A program made the translations under genes and the position numbers. A DNA stretch of 64,000 bases from Aquilaria yunnanensis. Taxonomy: Eukaryota > Streptophyta > Magnoliopsida > Malvales > Thymelaeaceae. Shown here one piece after another: positions 44,374-54,422 of this stretch. The notes under the pieces were generated by a model. It was not told the origin of the DNA and made no database searches. It was given only the letters and a program-made list of their open reading frames with translations. The DNA lies in assembly GCA_039654915.1 (NCBI GenBank), contig CM077597.1:30540001-30604000 (forward strand). Direction: 5' to 3'. The number at the start of each line of letters is the position of its first letter. The first letter of the stretch is position 1.

Positions 44374-45135
44374 TTGGCTGCAAGAAAAAGGAAGGTGAGG
44401 GAGATTGCAATCACGGAGTTTGACAACCCGATGAACAAGCTGACCCGAAATGATGGATCGATTGTGAAGTTACCACATGACAATCTTCTCTTGATCATGG
44501 CAAGGATTGGAAACTGGGATGTGAAGAAGGTGCTCATTGATGATGGATCGATTTCCGACGTCGTGTTCACTTATTGCCAGGCTTGGGCATTTCCAAAGGT
44601 GATTTTAAATCCGTGACCTCACCCACCTTTGGTGTTGGTCCCTCGGAACTCATAGTGCTTGGATGGATTGATCTACTGTTGATGCTAAATGGTACCAGAA
44701 TCTACACCAAGGAAGAACTCTTTGCTTCCACTATGACAAGGTTCATCATCATAGATGTCCCATCTTCATATAATGCCATCCTCAGAATACAGACGCAGGA
44801 CAACCTTCACATTCAACCAGATGTGAAATACCTAATTGTCATGTTCGAGGCAAAGGAGGGTGATGCAGAAATACTCATTGATCAAGCCAAAGTAAGGAAA
44901 GTGTTTGTCAAAACAAGGCAAAATCCGACCAAAGTGCACCTATAAACTTTGGTTGAGAAGAGTGTGACAGACGAAGATGCAATAGAAAATGAAAGGAACG
45001 ATCTTAAAAAAATAGAAATAGAGGATGTAGAACTTGTCCCTGGCCGAAGTACCCGAGTAGTAAAAAAACTGGCCGAAGGTGACGATGAAAAACTTGTATC
45101 CATTCTATTAATGAACAAAGATCTATTTGCTAATT
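44374..45135 (+). pseudogene. Protease and start of pol, element C
   Basis: 'IMARIGNWDVKKVLIDDGS' carries the active-site Asp; a frameshift follows near 44575. Then 'SPTFGVGPSELIVLGWIDL', 'MTRFIIIDVPSSYNAIL', 'VRKVFVKTRQNP' and 'DEKLVSILLMNKDLFANS', which is the lead into RT. Homology to pol stops at about 45135. Confidence 0.85.
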
Positions 45136-45425
45136 CGAGGAATTCGACAGCTATATTTGGGCAGTAGCTAATTTGTCGAACTGGGCTCCTTTACAACCAT
45201 TGTATCCTTTTCCAATCAGATGGTACTTCATAGCTGAAGAAGTACTTTGGGGTTAGTCAGGAGCATGTTACTAAAAAGAACATGCCAGAACCAACAATGG
45301 ATAGGAAGAAGTCATGGCTGGTCATGTTCCTTCAGGGCGAACTTTCCTATTCGGCCCTTGTAGAGAGTAAGCTTTTTTCGAACTTGTCTTTTCGGATTTT
45401 TTAGTACTTACGCTAAAATTTTAGA
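45136..45425 (+). other. Antisense-gene fragment embedded in pol of element C
   Basis: This stretch is homologous to exon 1 of the antisense gene, but lies in sense on the plus strand inside pol. It reads 'FDSYIWAVANLSNW', 'LYPFPIRWYFIAEEVL', 'EHVTKKNMPEP' and 'KSWLVMFLQGE', then the intron 1 donor 'gagagtaagc' and intron-like sequence. It replaces about 205 codons of RT, including the YVDD motif. It is not identical to C's own antisense gene at the same region (LYPFPIRW versus LYPLSVRW). Confidence 0.85.
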
Positions 45426-46700
45426 ATCTGTCTTAACCCCGAAAAGTGTGTGTTCAAGGTGACTGCGGGCAAATTCCTCGACTACATGGTATCCGAAAGA
45501 GCTATAGATGCTAATCTAGATAAAGTTAAGGCCCTACTGGGATTCCGAACTCCCATAACTACCAAGAACGTGCAAAGGCGTACAGGGAGGATAACAGCCC
45601 TTAGCAGATTTATCTCTAGATATGGAGATCGTTGCCAACCATTTTTTTAAGTGCTTACCAAAGCTGTAAACAACGAAGGCAACCTTAACCCCAAGGAACA
45701 TCTTTGGAACGAAGATTGCCAAAAGGCTTGGGATGAACTTAAAAGCTACTTAGCCCATTTGCTGACACTCCGGCAACCATAGGAAGGGGAACCTCTCATC
45801 CTCTACCTCGCAGTCACTAAAAAAGTGGTATGTTCAATACTAGCGAAGGAAAAACGAGGAAAGTAGTGGCCGGTATATTATGTCAATAAATCCTTGCATG
45901 GTGCCAAAATAAGGTACCCTTTACTACAAAAAGCCATCTACGCCTTAGTCATGGCAAGTAGGAGGCTCCGGCCTTATTTCTAAGGACATTTTATCACGGT
46001 CCGAAGTAACCTACCTCTTCAGGATGTCATGAAAAAGATAGATCATTCCGGCTAACTATCAAAATAGTGTATTGAGCTCAGAGAATATGACATCATATAC
46101 GAAGCGAAGAAGGCCATAAAAGGTTAGGCTTTAGCAGACTTTATTGTTGAACTGCCTAAAATTGAGGATACCCTTGATAACCTCAGAAATGAGGAAGCCG
46201 AATGGGCTTTGTATGTAGATGGTGCTTCAGGGTCATAACACCAGGGGGCCGGGATAATACTCCGAGGTCCCGAAGGGATGGAAGCGGCCAGAGCTATTAA
46301 GTTCAAATTCCAAGTCACCAACAACATTGCTGAATATGAAGCCCTCATGGCTAGATTACAATTGGCAAAAAGAGTTGCTGTAAAGAATCTAAAAGTTTAT
46401 AATGACTCGTAGTTGGTTGTCCAGCAGACAATGGGGGAATACGGTGCCAAGGATCCCAATGTGGTGAAATACCATGACTTCATCACAAAATTGATCCAAG
46501 AATTTGACAAAGTAAGCATAGAAAAGGTACCTCGGAAAGATAACGTTGAAGCTAACATACTGGCAAAGTCAAAATAGTCAACCGAGGTACTTGACCACTT
46601 GAGCATAGCTATAGTGGCACTCACCACACCAAAAAAGGGGTAGAAAAACCCTATAAAGGAATACCTAGCCAGTTTGTCCTTACCCCAGGATCCAAAGGAA
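45426..46700 (+). pseudogene. RT 3' end and dual RNase H, element C
   Basis: Restarts at 'RLNPEKCVFKVTAGKFLDYM' and 'RRTGRITALSRFISRYGDR'. Degenerate first RNase H: 'LILYLAVTKKVVCSIL' and 'YALVMASRRLRPYF'. Second RNase H: 'ALYVDGASGS*HQGAG', 'NIAEYEALMARLQLAKR' and 'YNDS*LVVQQTMG'. Numerous stops. Confidence 0.85.
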
Positions 46701-47867
46701 GCGTGCGTTGATGCTCTAGAAGGTAATTCATGATTGAGGAAAAATTGTACCAGCAAGGGTACGCAAACCCATTGAAAAGGTGTATCAATGAAGAGGACAT
46801 CGAGATAGTCCTCAAAGAAGTCCAGGAAGGAGCCTGCAGATCTCACATCAAGATTGACGACCTTGTTAGGGTACTCTTGCGGCAAGGATATTTTTGGCCT
46901 ACTTTAAGGAAGGATGCAAGGTAGTTCGTAAAAAAATTAGATAAGTGCCAGCGACATGCACCCATCCAAATAGTACCCTCAGAAGTGATAACTTTGGCTG
47001 ACATCCTTGCCCCTTCGCTGTTTGGGGTATTGACCTCATTAGTCCTCTCCCGACAGCTCCTGGAGGAGTGAAGTTTTGCGTAGTTATAGTAGATTATTTC
47101 ACTAAGCAGATTGAGGTAGAGCCCCTGGCAACAATTTCGGCTAAAGACATCTAGAAGTTCATCTAGAAGAACATTATATGCATATTTGGTATGCCGAAAG
47201 TGATAGTAGTAGATAATGGTTCCCAATTCATTGATAGAGGATTTCAGGAATTCATAAACAACCTCGGAGTAAAATTACACTTCACCCCAGTTGCCCATCC
47301 TCAAAGGAATGGATAAGTTGAGGTGTCCAATAGGATAATAAAAGATGGTCTCAAGAAGAGGTTGACAGAAGGCAAAGGAAAATGGCCTGGAGAATTCTTG
47401 AGTGTATTATAGAGCTATCGAACAACTCCTAGAAGAGCTGCTGGTGAAACACCTTTTTTACTCATATTCGGCATTGAGGCCATTATCCCTGTCGAAGTCG
47501 TACAACTCTTATCAAAGTACAGGTGTTCGACGAAGAAGGGAACAACCTTGGTTTAAGAACCAAACTAGATATGATTGATGAACATAGGGAGATGGCCGAA
47601 CTCAGAAAAAAATCTTTTCAGCAAAGGGTAGCCATTGCTACGAACTTGCATGTCAAACCTAAAGGGGTCAGGAAAGGAGACCTTGGTCCCTGAAAGGCTG
47701 AATTGGAATCCCGAAGACCATCTTATGGTGTACTTTGGGCAAATTGGGAAGGACCTTATGTGGTCCTTGAAAGAGTTCAACAAGGAGTCTATAAACTGGG
47801 AAATACTGGAGGAGAAGAGTTGAAAAACACATGGCACTCAGACTCTTTGAAAAAATTCTACACTTAG
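46701..47867 (+). pseudogene. Integrase, element C
   Basis: 'LYQQGYANPLKRCINEED', 'GACRSHIKIDDLVRVLLRQG', 'WGIDLISPLPTAPGGVKF', 'VVDNGSQFIDRGFQEFI', 'FTPVAHPQRNG*VEVSNR' and '[14 protein letters not shown]'. The C-terminal end is 'KNTWHSDSLKKFYT' with its stop at 47865-47867, matching A and B. DDE residues are visible but the frame has several stops. Confidence 0.9.
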
Positions 47868-48399
47868 AAATTTACAAGGAGTGAGCCTTATTATGATAAG
47901 CCTCCCCAAAGAAATCAACCGAATGTGGTGATCTCTTGAGTTGCCTAAAGTGTTAGGAAGTAAGCCTACCAAAGGAGGTTAAGCGAATATGGTTGATTTT
48001 GAAAGTACCTAAGTGTTCTTGTACATAGCAAGTTTCCCAATAAAATTGCTTGAATTCTATTCTAAACACTTAGGAAAATACTCATAACTCTCCAAAAGAG
48101 AAGGTTAAGGTTTGGAATTCTTGATAATATTTTTTCTCAAGGATAGCTCACGACCGAAAGTACTGTGCCTTGCTATGCCAAAGATGGTAAATCAGCTAAA
48201 GATAATGAATCAATGAAAGACTTTTGGGAGCAAACAATGTTAGATGTTGAAGGCTGAAACAGCTTCCATGGTTGTGCTAATTGTGGGCTTAGCCAAAATT
48301 TTGGAAAGGAAGTATGTTCCATTTAAAAAGAAAAAATACAAAGTACAAAATAAAAATAAAAATAAAAAAGTAAAAACATAAAGCCCCCGGCATCATCCT
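47868..48399. other. Convergent spacer of element C
   Basis: Equivalent of 8255-8657 in A. Diverged repeats of 'gtaagcctaccaaaggagg' type occur (47882-47990). An A-rich 'aaaataaaaat' tract is at 48340-48375. No gene. Confidence 0.5.
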
Positions 48400-49808
48400 T
48401 ATCATCATCATTGCCAACATCTTCAGTTGAAGGAGGATGCCCGGGAAGGTTGAGGTACTCCCTCTTTGACCACGGTAAGGATGGTCATTTGGGGATATCG
48501 AGGGCTCTAAGGAAGGAGACGTCGAGGTCAGGAAAGCGTGAAAGAATCTTATGGCGAGCAAGGTAGAAACCATCTTGAAAAAAGGACTCTATTGCCTCAT
48601 CTGCCCTGGCCTTTTCAGTTTTCAGATGTTCCACCTCTTTCTTCAATGCCTCCATCTCCATCTTCACCTTCTTCTTCTTTTCCTTCCACTTCTTCAACTA
48701 ATCAATCTAAAAAATAAGCTCAGCGTTGATTTTCAATGCCTTAGTGAAATCAGTTACGGTGTCTTCTTTCTCCTTCCGAAGGACCACCCCTGCTGAACTT
48801 AGCTCTACCACCTTCGCTCAGAGGTTGGATATCTTAGATGGGCACTCATCGAAAAGCCCCCTCTGGCTCTCCAGCATCTCCTGGTGAAGCTTGGCCAGAT
48901 CCTTCTTGGCGATCTTGACTCATCGAAAAGCCCCCTCTGGCTCTCCAGCATCTCCTAATGAAGCTTGGCCAAATCCTTCTTGGCGATCTTATTAATCTTG
49001 CCAAACTTCAGGCACAAGTTGTCAAACATTTCTTTGGGTTTAACCAAGTTCTCCTCCGACTGACTTCAGATGGAGGACTACTTGGTCGCCTAGGCCCAAA
49101 GGTAGCCCCCATATGCTAATAGTTGCAAGGAAAAAAGACTTGATGTGAGTTACAGTGGCTAATAGACCCAAAATTTTTCTAAATATTTAAGGACTAAGGA
49201 TTACTTGAGCAGCGTGGTTGGAAATCTGAGCAACAAGGATCTCCTCATTCAAACAATCCTCTATCAGAGTTTGAAAAGTGGCATTCGTGATAATGCCCCC
49301 TTAGTTAAGACCAACCCCAGCAAAGTCCCCAGGGTCTTTACGGCAGCATCGATGCTTAGCAGGATGGATATGATCACTGCCCCTAACAAAGAATCTATGG
49401 CTTCGGCGGAATGATCCTAGACCTACGGTCTGGCTTTCGGAGGGAGGAAGGAGAGAGTCCCCCTTCATTTTCTTAGTCTTCGGCATCCCCGAAGACTGCC
49501 CAGCTGGCCCCTTCTTTCTTTTCGAGGCCTTCTTCTTAGAACAGAATCTTTTAGACCCATCTCTCCAAAAAGGAAAATATTAGTGTAAGTACTTAAAAAT
49601 CCAAAAAGAAAAGGTGGAGATAAGCATACTCTCTACAAGGGTAAAATAGGACAGTTCACCCCAAAAAAGTATGACCAGTCGTTACTTCTTCTCGTCTGCT
49701 GTTGGTTCTAGCATGTTCTTGTCAGTAACATGCTCCTGAATGACCCCGAGCTCCTGAAGTACCTCTTTGGTCATCAAGTTCCATCTGACTGAAAGAGGGT
49801 ACAGTGGT
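48400..49808 (-). pseudogene. Antisense gene of element C, exons 4 to 1 (3' part)
   Basis: Exon 4 homology: 'KKKVKMEMEALKKEVEHL' then 'FFQDGFYLARHKILSRFPDL' (48700-48490). The part upstream is a coiled coil with a 74-bp duplication. An exon 2-like segment lies at 49570-49300 ('GSFRRSHRF' and basic stretches). Exon 1 end: 'YPLSVRWNLMTKEVLQELG' and 'IQEHVTDKNML' (49805-49690). It is broken at 49808 by element B with the GTGGT duplication, and continues at 60896. Confidence 0.8.
48844..48990 (-). repeat. 74-bp tandem duplication in the antisense gene of C
   Basis: Units start at 48844 and 48918. Both read 'actcatcgaaaagcccc', 'ctctccagcatctcct' and 'ccttcttggcgatctt', with only a few differences. 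The period is not a multiple of three and the coiled-coil frame is lost. Confidence 0.9.
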
Positions 49809-50766
49809 TGATGCCCCAAGGCATCTTCGTTTGCTGCCATGTTGACAGGTGGAGAGACTTCCTGAGGAGGTGAGCGCCTGGAGCTCTAGTTTCCCAGCTG
49901 AGTGTGCCTGAAAAGCTCAAAGAAGAGGTTAGGAGGTCCCCGGTTTGCTTTTCCGGGGAGGACCCTCCGACGCCCAAGTCAGTTTTCTGAGTGAAAGTGG
50001 AGGAAGAACACTAGGGGATCAAGTGTCTTGCCTGTTTTGTGTTTTCTCAGAGGGAGGAAAAATGCCCATCCATTGCCTAGTCCCATTTCCTAGTATTTAT
50101 AGGAGTAGCTGGTCCGTTCAGATCATGACACGTGTTCGGTCGGATTTGATCTGTACTTTTGGACCTAGGGGACAGGCAGCCGTTTGCAGCCTCCTTTAGC
50201 CTTGAACCCGGACAGGTTGTGTCAGGACTGGGGGGGCTGCGGCGTGTCAGTTTGCCGTTCAGATGTGACGTATAGGGCTTGTGGGCGACAAGTCACTCAT
50301 ACTGTACTCCCGAGGTCCCCTGGGCAAGGTCGCCCTTCGGTGCGTGCACCCTCTTCGGATTCTATCCGTCCTTCGGTGCGAGCACCTCTTTCGGGATCTA
50401 TCCCATAGCTCTGGGAGTTCCCTTGATGAACACCTCCTTCGGGCCTCATACCCATAGTTAGGGGATTCCCTTGTTCAGGTGTTTCTTGTTCGGGGAAGAT
50501 CCTCTTCGGGGCCTCTGCCTTCGGGGAGATTCTTCCTTGCTCCAGAGAGATGGCTCTCTTACCCGAAGACGGTCAGTTTGGCCCCTCGATGGAGACGGTG
50601 TTATCCTCGGAATTCCTGACGAGCTAACCGAAGTCTCGAGCTCATAGTGTTTGACTTCGCACCTTCCGAGGTCAGTAAAAAGATCCTCTCTTGGGTGACG
50701 TCAGACTCCTCGGCCAATATTCTGGCAGGGAGTTAGTACCGAGGAGGCAATAGCCTTTGGCTATCA
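49809..50766 (-). repeat. 3' LTR of element B
   Basis: TG...CA, 958 bp. Relative to the right LTR it lacks 15 bp ('aaggctccttaaatg') after 'gacaagtca' near 50293 and has one extra T in 'ggattctatccg'. That exactly accounts for the 14-bp length difference. The left flank is GTGGT. Confidence 0.95.
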
Positions 50767-51342
50767 CAGGCCCCCCTTCGAAAAGCCGAAGTGAGGAACT
50801 TCGGTTCATCAGTCTCGGGTCCTGTGGTTGTGATATCCGTGCTGAAGACGCCTTCTTCTGCCTAAAGCGATGGGCAGCCCTTTTTGCGTCCTCGAGGCGC
50901 GAGAAGACAGGCTGTCCCTGTGCCAAAGATACACCTTCTGCCCGAGGTCACAGGCTGTCTCTTGGTGTCTTCATGGCGAGGGGAAATAGGATAACCTTGT
51001 ACCGAAGATAGACCTTTTGCCCGAAGTCACAGGCTGTCTTTTGGTGTCTTCGAGGTAACCTACTTTTTTGCCTTTATAGGTCTGCTCATGCGTCGCGTCC
51101 TGTATCGAACAGAGTCAGTCTAGGGCGGCGCCTCTAGACCAAATGGTGTCAGAGGGCGTGCTCGACGTGATGGATGACACGTGGCACGTTTGCTGCGCGA
51201 TGACCGACACATGGCACACTTTTGTTGGGTAAGAATGCACTGAGTACGGCACGCGCGACTTTTCAGGCGCTCTTAGCAGTTATGGCGACGCTTCGCCTTC
51301 CGAGGAGTACTAATGACGACGGTTCTCCTGGCCTTCTCGGCC
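50767..51342 (+). promoter_or_regulatory. Polypurine tract and antisense-gene promoter region, element B
   Basis: 50767-50779 is the polypurine tract (minus strand 'gaaggggggcctg'). A G-box CACGTGG is at 51178-51184 with a 'gacacatggcacac' near-repeat. The sequence is conserved with A, including the duplicated 'gcccgaagtcacaggctgtct' block. Confidence 0.55.
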
Positions 51343-51350
51343 TATATATA
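51343..51350 (+). promoter_or_regulatory. TATA box of the antisense gene, element B
   Basis: 'tatatata' in 'cggcctatatatatcag', same sequence and spacing as in A, followed by a pyrimidine-rich leader to ATG 51573. Confidence 0.6.
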
Positions 51351-51572
51351 TCAGTCCTGTCATAACCCTCTTTCTTCTTCTGCTTTTGCTTTCTTTTGCC
51401 TTCTAATTCTCTCCCGATTTTCCGCGGCGGTTCTCCTTTTTCAGGCATTTTTCTGACCACTTTTCACGACGGCTTCCAGGAATCCAGATTCCGGCAAGAC
51501 CTTTGGTGGGTTTTAGTCCTTTTGCTTTTTTTTCAAAGCTTTTTCTTTGTTTTCCCCGAACTCGCTCTCATC

Positions 51573-54016
51573 ATGCCTGTTCCCGAGAGTTGGCAACCTC
51601 TCCTTTCTCACCCCTGCTGCACTACTGCGGCAAAACTAGCGAAGTGGAAGAAAAAGTTTTTCTTACCCTCTTACTCTGTGACGAGGTTGCCCCGTCCTGA
51701 CCAATTTCCTTTCTCCAACCGAAGTGATGAAATCACCGTTTTCCGAGCCTAACTGAAGGCCGGACTTCGGTATCCCCCCCCGGAGATGGTTAGCGCGTTC
51801 TGCAACTTCCATGGCATTGCCGTTAACCAACTCCCATCGAACTCGTACTGCTATTTCAACGCCTTCCTCTGTATGTGCGGCGTTTTCAAAATAAAACCTC
51901 ACTTTGTGGTTTTTCTTCAGTACTACAAGCTCTTCGTGGTCCCGAAGGGTGGCTTCTACTTTATGCTACCTCGGGGATCCGGGAGCAAAAAGTATACGTT
52001 CACCTTCGCCACCAAAGACAGCTGGCGAGGGTGGCAACAAAAATTCTTTTTCCTGAAGAAGTCGGAGGCTTGGTCGCACGTCCCGACCAAGTGGGCTCAG
52101 GGGAGGCTCAAGATGGATGTTGTTGACCCGAAGATACTGCTAGACGCCGACGTAGCACCTATCTTTGAGGAGTTCGACAGGCGCATCCGGGCCGTCTCTG
52201 ACTGGGCTGCTGAGGTCTCTCCTCGTGCCCTTTACCCCTTTCCGATTAACTGGAGGCTTATGACAGAAGAGGTCCTTCGGGAACTCAAGGTGGTAAAGGA
52301 GCATGTGACAGACCTCAATATGCCGAAACCGGCTTCTTCGGGGAAGGACTCTTGGCTCGTGAAACTCCTTCGGGGGAAAGAGACTTATGAGTCTTTTTAC
52401 GAGAGTAAGTTACTTTCTCATTTTTTCCTTCATAACTTCATCTTGGACTTACACTGATCTTCTCTTCCTTTTTTCAGAGATGGGCGACGACACGGCTGCC
52501 TTCTATAAGGCTCTTTTTACGGGGCAGGCCGAGAGGGGCGAACAGACAAAGAAGGCTGCCTCTCGGAGGCGGAAGCAGACTTCGGGCGGCCCTCCTTCCA
52601 AACGGGCCAAGAAAGCTGCTCCTTCCTCTCTTCCGCAAATTCCGGAGGAGGTAGGCGAGGAGCCCGAAGTCCATGCTGCCCCTTTGCCCGGGGTTCCTTC
52701 TGTCGACGTCCCTTCTTCCGACGTCCTTCCTCAAAGCCCCACGCCTTCACATGCTCTTCTGGAGGGCGGTGGGGAGGAGACCCCTTCTGTTGAGGAACGG
52801 CGCCAAATAAAAGGCAAGGGGATCTTTACTGAGGCGACGTCGATTCTTGACGACGACGTTGCCGAGCTGCCAGCAGGTTTGTACTTTGCCGAAGAACCTT
52901 TTTTCTCTTGTAAATCTTTAAGAGTTTTCTAGCCTTAACCAATTTTTCTGCTTTGTTGCGCAGCAAAGGTGGCCGCTCCTGACTGGGTTGCCGAACATGC
53001 CCGCAAGAGGGCCCTTCGGGATGCCCAAGTCCCAGCAGGGAAAGTTCCGAAGGAGCCCTTCTGGACGTTCACGGAGGACATGAATATGTACTCCGAGGAC
53101 TGTCCCGAGATGGCCAGGCAGATGTGCAAAGGGGTTTTTACTGAGGCCTCTTACAAGGCCCTTACGGAGGCTTACCCTGGCGACATCTCTTTGGCCGCCA
53201 AACTCACTGAACACGCCGCCCAGGTATGCTTCACTGTTTCCTTAGTGCCAATTTTGCCTTTGCTTTTTACTTAGCATCATTTTCCCTTTGTTTGCTTTTT
53301 TTGCAGCTGATGGGGTACGCCGGGTTGCTCCGTGTTCGGGTGGCGCGAGAGTCAGAAAGGAGGGCGTTACTCTGGGACCTTTACACCAAGATGAAGGCCC
53401 AGTATTCGGCGTTGGCTGCCGATAATGCCCAGCTGAAGCAGTCTTCGGAGAAGGAAGTTGCTGAACTTCGGGAGGGGTTCATAAAAGAGAAAGAGGAACT
53501 TGAAAAAAGCACATCCCAGAAACTTCCGACGTCGGTTCTCGGGTGGCGGAGCTGACTTCGACCGTAGAAGCGATTCAAAAGGATAAGTCAGAAAGTGACG
53601 CAATCCTTGGGAAGACACTCGAGGAAAAAGCCCAGCTCGAAGCCGAGGTCACATCTCTAAAGAAGCCTTCAGAAGAGAAGATGAAGATGAAGGCATTGAA
53701 GAAAAAGCTTAAGGATCTGGAGAAGGATTACGCGGATCTGGAGAAGGACTATGCAGATTTGGCGGTCAAAAAGCGGGAGTCCGATGATATGATGAAGTTG
53801 GGCTTTCAAGACGGCTTCTATCTTGCTCGGCACCAAATTCTGCAGAAGTTCCCAGATTTCGACCTCTCCTTCCTCGAAGGCATGAACATCCCGAAGGAGC
53901 CTCGGTGGACTTGGTCCAAGATCGAGCACTTGAAACTGCCTCCTTCTTTCTCGGCGCCGAAGGCTGCTGACAAAAGCACAGAGGCTGGCAGTTCTCAAGA
54001 CGCCGAGGTTCCTTAG
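51573..54016 (+). pseudogene. Antisense gene of Tat element B, four exons
   Basis: Proposed exons: 51573-52404, 52478-52876, 52964-53223 and 53307-54016, with GT-AG introns. Joins are consistent in phase (exon 1 leaves one base, and 'cag|ag atg' restores frame). Domains are as in A: 'YFNAFLCMCGVFKIKPHF' and 'RRIRAVSDW' in exon 1, a basic segment in exon 2, and a coiled coil plus 'FQDGFYLARHQILQKFPDF' in exon 4. Here the C run near 51774-51781 has eight Cs and keeps frame. However, CAA-to-TAA at 51750-51752 stops exon 1, and a 1-nt deletion near 53523 shifts exon 4. These lesions differ from those in A, so the gene was intact in the recent common ancestor. Confidence 0.8.
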
Positions 54017-54422
54017 TTTGTAATAGGGCCTTTTGTCTTCATTTTCTTCTTCTTTTTTGTAGTCTTTCAGCAACTTTCTTCTCTGTAAGCACTCTTTGGC
54101 TCAATAGATAAAAATTTGGCTAAGTATTTTTTGCCAGATCCCTTTGTTTTCCCTTTGTCCCGAACATAATTCGCTCGAGAGACTTCGGAAAACCATATTC
54201 TTGCTTTCCTTTGTCCCGAACATATTCGCTCAAGGGACTTCGGAAGACCATACTTTTGCTTTCCTTTGTCCCGAACATATTCGCTCAAGGGACTTCGGAA
54301 AACCATACTTTTGCTTTCCTCGGCGATTGCTTTCGTGAGACTCTTGTTTTGCACTTCTTCAGAATCTTTTTACTTAGACAAATTTGTCCAACCTGTGCAA
54401 TACAACTTTCCCACCAAACTTT
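54017..54422. repeat. Convergent spacer with 56-bp tandem repeat, element B
   Basis: Three units start at 54159, 54215 and 54270 (periods 56 and 55), same consensus as in A. The unit boundaries are shared but internal variants differ. Confidence 0.9.
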
